DNA of 35,345 nucleotides from Cyanothece sp. BG0011 (GTDB taxonomy: Bacteria; Cyanobacteriota; Cyanobacteriia; Cyanobacteriales; Microcystaceae), in contig NZ_PRLH01000101.1 of NCBI RefSeq assembly GCF_003013815.1, forward strand, positions 1 through 35,345. The letters run 5' to 3'. The notes under the pieces were generated by a model. That model worked only from the letters and a program-made list of their open reading frames with translations. It searched no databases and was not told the origin of the DNA. Shown here one piece after another: positions 1 through 7,457 of the stretch. A program made the translations under genes and the position numbers. How positions within the stretch are numbered: the first letter of the stretch is position 1; every line of letters begins with the position of its first letter.

Positions 1-158
1 ATAAAGAAAAGAAACCCAGAGATAAAACCATCGCCGAAAAATTCAATAATTATCGTTTCGCAGACTATAAAGAACAAGTCATTGACTTATTAACAAGGGT
101 TTGTACCGTTAGTGTAGAAACTATGAAGATTATTGAAGAAATGGAGAGTAATCAATAA
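1..158 (+). CDS. C-terminal end of an unidentified protein (partial)
   Basis: An open frame enters from the left edge and stops with TAA at 156-158, giving about 51 residues. The tail is hydrophilic and rich in Lys and Glu, and ends in IIEEMESNQ. No domain is recognisable. It stops 2 nt before the RelE/ParE-type toxin gene, so it may be the upstream member of the same transcript. The start lies outside the window and the family is unknown. Confidence 0.45.
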   Translation, partial: KEKKPRDKTIAEKFNNYRFADYKEQVIDLLTRVCTVSVETMKIIEEMESNQ

Positions 159-160
159 AT

Positions 161-502
161 ATGAGTCAAGAAAAATGGGAAATAAAAAAATATGTTACTG
201 AAACCAATCTATGTCCTTTTGATAACTGGTTTGAACAACTTGATATACAAACACAAGTTAGAATTGATGTTCGTCTTGATAGGGTTAGTTTAGGAAACTT
301 TGGAGACGCTAAAAGCGTAGGAGAAGGAGTTTATGAGTTAAGATTATTTTTTGGTTCAGGATATCGAATTTACTACGGTATAATAGGAAAAAAGATTATA
401 CTTCTTTTAACGGGAGGATCGAAAAAGAACCAAAATAAAGACATTAAAAAAGCAAAAAAATTCTGGAATGCTTATCAAAAAGAACAAGGAGGTACAGAAT
501 AA
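161..502 (+). CDS. RelE/ParE-superfamily toxin (addiction module killer protein)
   Basis: This 113-residue basic protein has the layout of the phage-Gp49/HigB-like branch of RelE/ParE toxins. An N-terminal segment (PFDNWFEQL) is followed by a helix with RIDVRLDRVSLGNFGD, the strand pair VYELRLFFGSGYRIYY, and the late strand IILLLTGGSKKNQNKDI. In this family the YELR..GYRIYY strands and the GGSKK loop form the conserved core. Toxins of this type cut mRNA on ribosomes or inhibit growth, and the partner blocks them. The antidote gene starts 1 nt after the stop codon, toxin first, as usual for HigBA-like modules. The family assignment is by motif; toxicity is inferred. Confidence 0.85.
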   Translation: MSQEKWEIKKYVTETNLCPFDNWFEQLDIQTQVRIDVRLDRVSLGNFGDAKSVGEGVYELRLFFGSGYRIYYGIIGKKIILLLTGGSKKNQNKDIKKAKKFWNAYQKEQGGTE

Positions 503-503
503 A

Positions 504-809
504 ATGCCAGTGAAAAACTATCAAGATGATCTTTTAAAAAGATTGTCTAATCCTCACTATGCTTCTCAATATTTAAAAGTAGCATTAGATGAAACCTTCA
601 AAGATGGCAATAAAGAAGCTTTTATCCTCGCTTTAAATAATATTATGCAGGCAAAAAAGATGTTTAAAAGCTTACCTGAAACCACTGAAAAATCACAAGA
701 AGAAATTGATCAAATTTTAGGTCAAAAAGAACAGTTAACTATAGAAAATTTACTATTTATCTTACAGTTAGTAGGGATAAGTATAGACTTTAAACCAATT
801 CTGGACTAA
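504..809 (+). CDS. HigA-like antidote of the RelE/ParE-type toxin
   Basis: This 101-residue protein is the expected antidote. The start at 504 is chosen over an upstream in-frame ATG at 468 because AAGGAGG lies at 486-492, inside the end of the toxin gene, at good spacing, and because it gives the usual antidote length. The N-terminus (YLKVALDE, then FILALNNIMQA) matches the addiction-module antidote family, in which a helical dimer region precedes a helix-turn-helix. The C-terminal part that should form the helix-turn-helix (about residues 62-98, ending in LQLVGISIDFKP) is divergent but keeps the characteristic final LGI-type segment. It probably binds the toxin and represses its own operon. 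DNA binding is inferred from the family. Confidence 0.75.
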   Translation: MPVKNYQDDLLKRLSNPHYASQYLKVALDETFKDGNKEAFILALNNIMQAKKMFKSLPETTEKSQEEIDQILGQKEQLTIENLLFILQLVGISIDFKPILD

Positions 810-868
810 ATTATTATGAAACAGGAATACTTTTTGAATAATACCAACTCTCAGAAATACCTAGAGAG

Positions 869-927
869 ATTGCTTCGGGGTATTTTTAGTAAAAGTTGAA
901 GCTTACTGTTTATATTACCCCTCGCAA
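869..927 (+). repeat. intergenic imperfect inverted repeat
   Basis: ATTGCTTCGGGGTAT at 869-883 faces ATTACCCCTCGCAAT at 913-927. It can fold into an imperfect stem with a loop of about 29 nt. It sits between the two TA modules and could separate their transcription, but there is no T-tract. Confidence 0.5.
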
Positions 928-957
928 TGACAAATCACTTTTGAAGTATTAAGCAAA

Positions 958-1248
958 ATGAATAAAGAAGATTTAATTAAGTTTTTAAAACAAAATTTAA
1001 CCGTAATTAAAAGTTATGGAGTAACGTCATTAGCTTTATTTGGTTCTTTTGCTAGAGATGAGGCAAAAAGTAGTAGTGATCTTGATTTGTTGGTGGAGTT
1101 TGAAGGAGTTGTTACTTTTGATAACTATATGGAATTAAAGTTTTTCTTAGAAGATAGTTTAGGGTTATCCGTTGATTTAGTTAGTCGCAAAATGCTCAAA
1201 CCTCAACTGCTTAAGTCAGTGGAAAAGGAGGCCATTTATGTCTCGTGA
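958..1248 (+). CDS. mntA: MNT-type nucleotidyltransferase antitoxin (MntA-like)
   Basis: This 96-residue minimal nucleotidyltransferase has the pol-beta signature GSFARDEAKSSSDLDLLVEF at about residues 29-48: GSF, then a DxD pair that binds metal. In MNT/HEPN modules the MNT protein neutralises the HEPN toxin, in studied cases by transferring AMP to a tyrosine of the toxin. The third carboxylate is probably the Asp in LSVDLVSR near residue 77. The downstream HEPN gene overlaps its last 11 nt, and the two form one operon. The length and motif fit the family well; activity on the neighbour is inferred. Confidence 0.88.
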   Translation: MNKEDLIKFLKQNLTVIKSYGVTSLALFGSFARDEAKSSSDLDLLVEFEGVVTFDNYMELKFFLEDSLGLSVDLVSRKMLKPQLLKSVEKEAIYVS

Positions 1249-1582
1249 TTTAAGGCTTTATTTTGATGATATATTAGTTAGTTGTGATAAGATTTTACGA
1301 TATAGTCAAGGACTGGACTATAAGACTTTTATAGAGGATGAATTAAGAGTTGATGCGACTTTAAGGAACTTACAAATTATTGGAGAAGCAGTTAAACAAG
1401 TCCCCAGAGAAATGAGAACTAAATATCCAAGGGTTGAATGGCGTAAAATTGCTGGTTTAAGGGATATTTTAGCCCATGCTTATTTTAGTTTAGAAAATGA
1501 AACCATTTGGGACATTATAAAAACAAAAATTATCCCCCTAAAGTCTGAAGTTGAAACCATCATTAATCAGGAATTTGAATAA
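1238..1582 (+). CDS. hepT: HEPN-domain toxin (HepT-like, DUF86)
   Basis: This 114-residue helical protein carries the HEPN RNase signature RDILAHAYF at about residues 75-83, that is R-x4-H followed by Tyr. In HepT the R-x4-H motif is the RNase site and the nearby Tyr is the residue AMPylated by the MNT partner. The N-terminal RDLRLYFDDI and the TLRNLQIIGEAVKQVP segment are typical of the DUF86 family. The start at 1238 is supported by AAGGAGG at 1225-1231 and overlaps the antitoxin gene. The stop lies 1 nt from the end of the convergent GAF gene, so the two transcripts meet without room for a dedicated terminator. Confidence 0.88.
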   Translation: MSRDLRLYFDDILVSCDKILRYSQGLDYKTFIEDELRVDATLRNLQIIGEAVKQVPREMRTKYPRVEWRKIAGLRDILAHAYFSLENETIWDIIKTKIIPLKSEVETIINQEFE

Positions 1583-1583
1583 T

Positions 1584-2300
1584 TTAACTATCATCATTTT
1601 CCTTTAATAAAACCTCTGCAACATCAGGAAAATGAACCTTCATACACTCATTACAAATACCATGAGTAAACTCAACATCGGAATGTTGTTCGATAAACGT
1701 TTCAACCGTTGACCAATAACCCTGATCGTTACGAATACCCTTACAATAAGAACAAATAGGTATTAAACCCTCCATCACTTTAATCTTATCTAAAGCGGTG
1801 GCTAATTGAGAAGATACCCGTCTTAACTCTAACTGCATCATAACTTGACGCGCGAGAGCATTTAAAGCATTGGTTTGGGACTCCGATAACTCCCTCGGTT
1901 GACGATCAATAACACAAAGAGTTCCTAAAGGTTGGTCATTGGGAGTTAATAAAGGAACCCCTGCATAAAAACGAATATAAGGGTCAACGATTACTAATGG
2001 GTTATCCTTAAAACGTTCATCTAAAAAAGTATCCTTGACAACCATCATCTCTTGGCTCAAAATACATTGAGAACAGAAAGAAACATCACGAGGCGTTTGA
2101 GCCACATTTAAGCCAACTTTGGCCTTAAACCATTGACGTTTTTCATCAACAAACGTGATTAAAGCAATGGGAACATCACAAATAAAGGCAGCTAGACGGG
2201 TAATATCGTCATAAGCTTGTTCAGACGGTGTATCTAAAATGTTATATTGTTTAAGTGCTTCTAATCGCTCCGATTCTTGAGCAGGGGTTTTGATTTTCAT
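1584..2300 (-). CDS. GAF-domain sensor protein with C-terminal CxxC pairs
   Basis: This 238-residue soluble protein has a GAF domain at about residues 25-165: LITFVDEKRQWFKAKVGL, then FCSQCI, FYAGVPL and GTLCVIDRQPR. The opening ERLEALKQYNILDTPSEQ is the usual lead-in to this GAF type, found in many sensor kinases and cyclases. A short coiled segment follows, then a C-terminal module IPICSYCKGIRNDQGYW with a second pair HGICNECM. Together these pairs could bind zinc. This tail is often seen attached to GAF or receiver domains in cyanobacteria. No kinase or cyclase domain is attached, so it must signal through a partner. The ligand is unknown. Confidence 0.85.
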   Translation of the reverse strand: MKIKTPAQESERLEALKQYNILDTPSEQAYDDITRLAAFICDVPIALITFVDEKRQWFKAKVGLNVAQTPRDVSFCSQCILSQEMMVVKDTFLDERFKDNPLVIVDPYIRFYAGVPLLTPNDQPLGTLCVIDRQPRELSESQTNALNALARQVMMQLELRRVSSQLATALDKIKVMEGLIPICSYCKGIRNDQGYWSTVETFIEQHSDVEFTHGICNECMKVHFPDVAEVLLKENDDS

Positions 2301-2502
2301 AGCCTGGTAAAGAGGACTTATTTTCTTAATGCTGTCTATAAATATTTTAGAAACATCTCATTGAGAAAATCTGCTACAGTCATTAATGCTTAACAATATT
2401 TAAGAGGATAACCCATAGTCATCAATTGAGCCATTCAATAAGCTATAGTTATCCGTAGTTTAAAATAAACTAATAATAAAGTCCCAATTTTAGCAGTTCT
2501 GA

Positions 2503-3885
2503 ATGTTACCTGAGTCAACCCTAAAACAACTCAAAAGCGCGTTACCAGACGGTCAATTACCCCCCAGTTACGGGGTTTACTTCAAAAATACCCTGGTTGC
2601 CCTTTGTCACGCCTTAGAAGACCATATACTAAACAGTACCCCCGATGATCCCCAACAACATCCTTTAGTGTTGGTCACGTTTCAACAGGGAAAATGGTAT
2701 TTACAAGAAGCCGATCGCTATTATGATATTGCCCAACGTTCTCGCCATATTGCGATCGCAGCGGTAGCCGAAAGTGGGTTTGACAGCCATAAAACAGGAA
2801 AATTAGACAATGTTTCTTTAGTCCATCTGAATCAAGAAGATCCCCTCATAGAAGAGTGGAATTTAATCATTTTAGCCCCAGGATACGCAGCCATGGTACT
2901 CTGTCGGGAACTGTCCCCCGAAGACTACCGGGCCGATACCCAACCCCAAACGGACACCGAACGCAAATTTTACGGACTTTGGACCTTTGATCCCCTTCCG
3001 GTTCAAGAATCAGCTAAGATTTTAATCGAAGGAATGCGGTCCTATAACCCAGAATTAGCTGATCAACTCAGCCAAATGCAAGCTAACATTGTTGAAACCC
3101 CCAGAGATGTCAACATCGATCTCACCGGAGTGGTTTCTCGTATCGTCACTTACCTGCAAACCTCTCAGCAACAGTTAGTGACCATTAACCGTCAAACCAG
3201 AGAACTGGTAGACTTAGAAGGGCAGGCCCGAAAATTAAACCGAAACTTGGCCGCTAGTAAGTTACAGGCATTCCTCCGTATGGCCCAACGAGTGGATGAA
3301 AAAGACACAGATAACCCCCTCGCTTCCTTGCAAGTATCAGCCCTCTCAGAAACCATCGGACAGTTATTGGACTTACCTACATTGAAACTGAGACGGTTAA
3401 GGTTAGCAGGGGCATTGTATCGCATTGGACTAGCAGAAGCCCCTAAAGAAGTGTTTACCCATACCCCCGAAACATTGAATGATTCGAGTTACGCTTTTTG
3501 GAGAGATCGGGCAATGTTGGGATCTCAGTTATTAGCCACTATGCCCGAATTAAAAGCCATTAAAGACATTGTAGGACACCAATTGGAACATTGGGACGGA
3601 AGCGGTAAACCCGACGGCTTAAAAGGGGAAGAAAACGGCATCGAAGCAAGGATATTAGGGTTAGTTGCCTACTTCCAGGAGTTAACCCAACCCAGAGGCG
3701 ATCGCCCTGCTTTGAGTTTAGGGGAAGCCTTAGAAAAATGCGAATCTTACAAAGAAACTTGGTTTGATCCAACGTTAGTTGATACTCTCGCTAACATTAT
3801 TCGATTAGTGGAAATGGGCTTAATGGCCTTACCCGATCGCCCCAGTCAACTGCCGGCTATTTGGTTAGAAGAAGCCACCCGATAA
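2503..3885 (+). CDS. DICT-domain protein with degenerate HD-GYP domain
   Basis: This 460-residue protein has an N-terminal DICT sensory domain at about residues 1-185, a domain found in cyanobacterial cyclases and two-component proteins. A helical linker (ITYLQTSQQQLVTINRQ) follows at about residues 210-265. The C-terminal domain resembles HD-GYP, with GHQLEHWDGSGKPDGLKGE near residue 361. In an active HD-GYP phosphodiesterase one expects an HD pair and GYP. Here the HD position reads LYRIGLAE and GYP reads GKP, so c-di-GMP hydrolysis is doubtful. It is likely a signalling adaptor or ligand sensor. No clear ribosome binding site precedes the ATG. Confidence 0.8.
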   Translation: MLPESTLKQLKSALPDGQLPPSYGVYFKNTLVALCHALEDHILNSTPDDPQQHPLVLVTFQQGKWYLQEADRYYDIAQRSRHIAIAAVAESGFDSHKTGKLDNVSLVHLNQEDPLIEEWNLIILAPGYAAMVLCRELSPEDYRADTQPQTDTERKFYGLWTFDPLPVQESAKILIEGMRSYNPELADQLSQMQANIVETPRDVNIDLTGVVSRIVTYLQTSQQQLVTINRQTRELVDLEGQARKLNRNLAASKLQAFLRMAQRVDEKDTDNPLASLQVSALSETIGQLLDLPTLKLRRLRLAGALYRIGLAEAPKEVFTHTPETLNDSSYAFWRDRAMLGSQLLATMPELKAIKDIVGHQLEHWDGSGKPDGLKGEENGIEARILGLVAYFQELTQPRGDRPALSLGEALEKCESYKETWFDPTLVDTLANIIRLVEMGLMALPDRPSQLPAIWLEEATR

Positions 3886-3894
3886 AACCCGTAG

Positions 3895-3915
3895 GGGTTT
3901 AATAATATTAAACCC
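3895..3915 (+). repeat. 21-nt perfect palindrome
   Basis: The 10-nt arm GGGTTTAATA, one central A, and its exact reverse complement. It is preceded by GTAG. The same design (10-nt arms, 1-nt centre) recurs at 7215, 7255, 17769 and 17878. It lies just after the DICT-HD stop codon and could act as a weak terminator stem. The short direct repeat AAACCCTATT follows. Confidence 0.7.
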
Positions 3916-3971
3916 TATTAAACCCTATTATTCAACCCGCTTAATTACAAAATAATATAAATTTAGAGGAG

Positions 3972-4532
3972 ATGATTGTGAATACAACTATCAATTTAAC
4001 GGAGATTCGTAGCGGAAAAATTAAAGACTTAGCCGGACTCGATTTATCGGCAATGGACTTATCGGGGGCTGATTTAACCGGCGCAAATTTATCGGGGGCA
4101 ACCCTACGAACCAACTTACGAGGGGCAGATTTAACCGGGGCTAATTTAACGGATGCAGACTGTCGGAGTGCTGATTTAAGAGGGGCTATTTTAGCGGATA
4201 TTCAAGGCCAAAATTTGAGTTTAGCAGGGGCTTTTTTAGCCGGTTCTGTGTTAAGTCATTTAGATTTAACCGGGGTTGATCTTCGGGGTTGTGATCTGCG
4301 AGGGGCAACCTTAACAGGGACGATTTTAATACAAGCGGATTTAAGTCATACTAACCTGTCAGGGGCGGATTTATCTCAAGCTGATCTCGAAGAGGCAATT
4401 CTTAATGGGGCCATTTTAAGAGGAACTAATTTAACCGCTGCTAACCTATTATGCGCCCAAATAGAACAAGTAATTATGGAAGGTACATTATTAACTAATA
4501 CTTGTGTGGAAGGGACTTCTTTGGAAAATTAA
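3972..4532 (+). CDS. pentapeptide-repeat protein
   Basis: This 186-residue protein is built almost wholly of A(D/N)LXX pentapeptides from about residue 18 on: DLSGADLTGANLSGATL, ADLTGANLTDADCRSADL, and so on. Such chains fold into a right-handed quadrilateral beta-helix. No signal peptide or membrane segment is seen. In other bacteria some members mimic DNA and protect gyrase; in cyanobacteria many members have no known role. AGAGGAG at 3965-3971 directly abuts the ATG at 3972 but is well spaced from an in-frame GTG at 3978, so translation may begin at GTG (giving MNTTINL). One repeat (TLRTNLRGADL) carries an extra residue. Confidence 0.88.
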   Translation: MIVNTTINLTEIRSGKIKDLAGLDLSAMDLSGADLTGANLSGATLRTNLRGADLTGANLTDADCRSADLRGAILADIQGQNLSLAGAFLAGSVLSHLDLTGVDLRGCDLRGATLTGTILIQADLSHTNLSGADLSQADLEEAILNGAILRGTNLTAANLLCAQIEQVIMEGTLLTNTCVEGTSLEN

Positions 4533-4533
4533 G

Positions 4534-4560
4534 AATTTAGAATTTAGAATTTAGAATTAG
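4534..4560 (+). repeat. heptamer tandem repeat AATTTAG
   Basis: Three exact copies of AATTTAG and a partial fourth lie just after the pentapeptide gene. It is a small heptameric repeat array like others in this window. Confidence 0.75.
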
Positions 4561-4589
4561 GAAAGTGGAACTCTTCTAATGTTCTAAAA

Positions 4590-5501
4590 TTAAGTAATTT
4601 TTATCTTTCCTTGCGTTACTAAAACAGAAGAGCCACCAACACAAATCTTGTTGATTTTCTCCTCTATTTTTTCGATTGTTACCTCTAGAAAACTGGGTCT
4701 TCCCATTTCAAACCCCTGTTCAATTCGCCAGTGAAATTGTCCATTCTTTTCGGTTTCACGAATGCCTAAATATCCCCCAAAAGCAGTGGCCGCTGAACCT
4801 GTAGCCGGATCTTCTGTCACCCCTAACCCTGGGGCGAACATTCTCGCCCTAATATTTGATCCTTCATGTTCGGGATCGAAACAGAAAACATATAAAGAAG
4901 AAGCCCAATTTTTTTCTAATAGTTGTTGCCAGCGATCGCTATTTAATTTTATTCGTTTTAATGCGTCTCTATTATGCAGAGGAACAAATAAAAAAGGCAG
5001 TCCACAAGAAACCGCTTGGGGAGAATAATTATCCTGTCTAAAATCTTCTGTTTTTAAGCTTAAAATTGATGCTAATTCTTCTATTGATGGGATGTCATCA
5101 GAAAATTCTGGTAATTGAGGTGAGGTTAATTCTGTATAAATGGGTTGCTTATTTTTAAATTTAATGGTAGTAGGAACTAAGCCGACTCCTTCCTCAAAAA
5201 TAATCTTACACTCATCATTTTTATCCATAGTGTTATCACTAATACCTAAAATATAAGCGGCCCCTAATGTTGGATGTCCGGCAAAAGGTAATTCTTGAGA
5301 GGGGGTAAAAATACGCAACTTTTTAGTGGTATTTTTAACAGTAGAAGGTAAGATAAAAACCGTTTCTGAAAAGTTAAATTCTGCTGCTATTTTTTGCATA
5401 ATTTCTGTCGATAATCCTTCTCCATTAGGAAAGACTGCCAGTTGATTACCGCCAAACATAGTATTAGTAAAAACATCAACGGTATAAAATGAATAAGTCA
5501 T
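4590..5501 (-). CDS. PhzF-family isomerase/epimerase-like protein
   Basis: This 303-residue protein has the two-lobed PhzF (diaminopimelate-epimerase fold) signature: [17 protein letters not shown] at the N-terminus, FNFSETVFI with the conserved catalytic Glu near residue 46, [12 protein letters not shown] near residue 73, and [16 protein letters not shown] near residue 230. PhzF proper isomerises a phenazine precursor. Cyanobacterial homologues outside phenazine operons have no established substrate, and no phenazine genes are seen here. The start [12 protein letters not shown] is typical for the family. It is transcribed as a single gene, convergent with the pentapeptide gene. Confidence 0.9.
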   Translation of the reverse strand: MTYSFYTVDVFTNTMFGGNQLAVFPNGEGLSTEIMQKIAAEFNFSETVFILPSTVKNTTKKLRIFTPSQELPFAGHPTLGAAYILGISDNTMDKNDECKIIFEEGVGLVPTTIKFKNKQPIYTELTSPQLPEFSDDIPSIEELASILSLKTEDFRQDNYSPQAVSCGLPFLFVPLHNRDALKRIKLNSDRWQQLLEKNWASSLYVFCFDPEHEGSNIRARMFAPGLGVTEDPATGSAATAFGGYLGIRETEKNGQFHWRIEQGFEMGRPSFLEVTIEKIEEKINKICVGGSSVLVTQGKIKIT

Positions 5502-5515
5502 AATAATTAAAGTCT

Positions 5516-5581
5516 GTAGGGTGGGTTAGACGGCTATAATTTAGAGGATAACAAGAACATTATAATCCGTCGTAACCCACC
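5516..5581 (+). repeat. GTAGGGTGGG-headed hairpin element, copy 1
   Basis: GTAGGGTGGGTTAGACGG at 5516-5533 pairs with CCGTCGTAACCCACC at 5567-5581 with one bulged base. Related hairpins start at 5668, 16132 and 32522. It lies between the PhzF and Trm1 genes. Confidence 0.7.
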
Positions 5582-5627
5582 ATTTTAGTCTATCGGTTGG
5601 GTGATTTTTCCCAGAGTCAACAATCAT

Positions 5628-5783
5628 CATTAATTTTTCCGCAATTTCAATATACTGTTTTAAGTCTGTAGGGTGGGCAAAGTTGAGGTAATCTTTTAAA
5701 TGGTCAAAACTAATTATTAATTTTGCCCACCTTACTACTATTATTCATTAATTTTTCTGCAATTTCAATACATTGTTTTAAGT
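5628..5783 (-). repeat. duplicated trm1 3' tail flanking a hairpin
   Basis: The 38-nt segments 5628-5665 and 5746-5783 match at 35 positions. The second lies inside the end of trm1 and encodes LKQCIEIAEKLM. The first, beyond the stop codon, would encode LKQYIEIAEKLM. The GTAGGGTGGG-type hairpin lies between them. The former 3' end of the gene seems to have been displaced by insertion or local duplication. Confidence 0.75.
5668..5735 (+). repeat. GTAGGGTGGG-headed hairpin element, copy 2
   Basis: GTAGGGTGGGCAAAG at 5668-5682 faces TTTTGCCCACCTTAC at 5721-5735 with a 38-nt spacer. The right arm overlaps the last codons of trm1, so the element supplies the present stop codon and C-terminal residues of that gene. 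The 15 nt AGTCTGTAGGGTGGG is shared with the hairpin at 5516. Confidence 0.7.
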
Positions 5784-6867
5784 TAGCATTGGTTTTAATA
5801 GCTTGAGGATTAATATGAGTATTAGTAGCAGAAAAACCCTGATTTTGTAAAGCTTTGATAAGTTGCGATCGCTTGGGAATATCTAATTTTCCACGTCTTC
5901 CTATTTCTCCTAAGGTATAAAAATAAGGGGGAAAGTCTGACTCATCGATCATAATTGATAATAAATCAGTTACTGTTGACCATTTTAAATTAATTGCTAA
6001 TCTTTTCATGGTTTTTAAATACTCTTTATTATGTAGATTACCTAACCACATCGCTCCCGAAATGGTATAACTAAAATTTTTATTTTCTTGTTGATGATAA
6101 CAGTTTACTTTGCCTAACTGTTTATAAGAAATAGTTTGATATTCTCCGCAGTGATGACAATATCCCAGAAAACCATAGTTATCTAAATTGAGATTAACTT
6201 TAGGTAATAGACGTAACATAATTCGATAAGTTGAACCGCTAAAATAAGAAAAAATTGGCTCTATTCCTAACCCCATTGTTGATGCTTGTTGTAAGGTACT
6301 ACCGATAATTAATCGTAATACTTGTTCTTGGGCTGCTGGATGAGATCGACCATACGATCCATAATTTTGTAAACAGTTTTCGGGTAAATGACCGGTTCCT
6401 GTGCGTCCATCGGTACAAGTTAAATAGATTAAACCCCCTATTTTTGTTGCCCATAAAGCCGTACTTAAATAAGGATTAGGAGAACCAAAAGCATCTACAT
6501 CGACTAAGTCATAGTAATCTTTATTATTATAACATTCAAAAAAAATATTATTAGCATTTTTATAAGTTATTTTACCTTTATTATCTTGTAAGATAAACCC
6601 TAAATTATAGTCAAGTGTTGCTTTATTTTCAGGGTTACTATCATTTGCCCAAATAGAGTCCGCCTCACTTTCTAAATAATAACGAATGGAACGAACACCA
6701 CACCCCGTCATGACATCTAAAACCCTTAAGTTTCCTTGGTTTTGTTTATAAACTTTTGCGGCTAATGTTCCTAAATCTCTGGTTATTTTACTTTGGGGAC
6801 GATAGAAGGTATTACCCACAGTAAAATAGGCTTTTTCTTCACAGATTAAAAATTCATCATTCATCAA
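5710..6867 (-). CDS. trm1: tRNA (guanine-N2)-dimethyltransferase Trm1
   Basis: This 385-residue SAM-dependent methyltransferase methylates N2 of guanine in tRNA (G26 in eukaryotes and archaea). Visible motifs are VLDVMTGCGVRSIRYY (SAM loop, near residue 50), DLVDVDAFGSPNPYL (the Trm1 catalytic DxFGSP motif), LTCTDGRTGTG, and a C-terminal zinc-type region YCHHCGEY. Bacterial Trm1 is uncommon, but homologues occur in Aquifex and cyanobacteria. Two ATG codons stand at the start (MMNDEF); either could be used. The last residues (NNSSKVGKINN) look like a replacement tail, because a near-copy of the preceding 12 codons lies beyond the stop next to a hairpin repeat. Confidence 0.9.
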   Translation of the reverse strand: MMNDEFLICEEKAYFTVGNTFYRPQSKITRDLGTLAAKVYKQNQGNLRVLDVMTGCGVRSIRYYLESEADSIWANDSNPENKATLDYNLGFILQDNKGKITYKNANNIFFECYNNKDYYDLVDVDAFGSPNPYLSTALWATKIGGLIYLTCTDGRTGTGHLPENCLQNYGSYGRSHPAAQEQVLRLIIGSTLQQASTMGLGIEPIFSYFSGSTYRIMLRLLPKVNLNLDNYGFLGYCHHCGEYQTISYKQLGKVNCYHQQENKNFSYTISGAMWLGNLHNKEYLKTMKRLAINLKWSTVTDLLSIMIDESDFPPYFYTLGEIGRRGKLDIPKRSQLIKALQNQGFSATNTHINPQAIKTNANLKQCIEIAEKLMNNSSKVGKINN

Positions 6868-6900
6868 ACAATCTCATTAGATAATATTCAACATCATTAA

Positions 6901-7164
6901 TTATATTAAACCAGAACTTAAAGCTTTTTCTAAATAAGTTTTAAAATCTAATTTATTGATAATATTAAATTCATCAAGCATACGAGATATGACAACTAAG
7001 TGAGTTTTGCTGACTAGCTGATTGTCTAAATATTGAGGTAAAATAATTAAAGCACCATTAGGATGTTCAAAGACTTTTTGATTACCTTCTGTGGACAATC
7101 TTATAAAGTTTCAGTTCAAAATTATCTTTTCTAATTCATTGTATCTAATTTTAGAACAATTCAT
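6901..7164 (-). pseudogene. HicA-like small protein gene broken by an in-frame TGA
   Basis: The frame begins at ATG 7162-7164, preceded by AGAGGAG at 7174-7180 with ideal spacing, and reads MNCSKIRYNELEKIILN before a TGA at 7111-7113. The same frame then continues NFIRLSTEGNQKVFEHP through to TAA at 6901. The full frame would be 87 residues. The layout (basic N-terminal helix, GF/NF turn, VFEHPNGALIILP strands) resembles the HicA/dsRBD-like toxin fold, although the usual catalytic His after Gly-Ser is Gln here. No HicB partner is adjacent. A shorter product from TTG 7096-7098 is possible but lacks a ribosome binding site. The HicA label is tentative; the nonsense codon is directly seen. Confidence 0.6.
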
Positions 7165-7184
7165 ATTTAATAACTCCTCTTATA

Positions 7185-7311
7185 ATATAGCAATCAGCTT
7201 TCAGTTGTGAGAAAGGGTTTAACACTGTTAAACCCCTACAAATGGCTCTTGTAGGGACATAATATTATTATGTCCTAATTGGTTCTCATATATCATTCCT
7301 GATTGCTATAT
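7185..7311 (+). repeat. 127-bp element with 13-bp terminal inverted repeats
   Basis: ATATAGCAATCAG at 7185-7197 is matched exactly by CTGATTGCTATAT at 7299-7311. Inside are two 21-nt perfect palindromes: 7215-7235 (arm GGGTTTAACA) and 7255-7275 (arm GGACATAATA). No open frame is present. It resembles a miniature non-coding mobile element or a composite of dispersed hairpins. It lies between the broken HicA-like gene and dnaG. Confidence 0.7.
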
Positions 7312-7457
7312 AAATATTTTAACGGAGAAAATAGCATTCTTTAGAGTCAGATCATTTTTTTTGCTATCATAAGGATAATATTTATGTTACTTTCGTATAA
7401 AGTCTGAAGAAACTGTATTAAATGCTGTTGTAGGTAAAATAATTATTATCGAATTAT

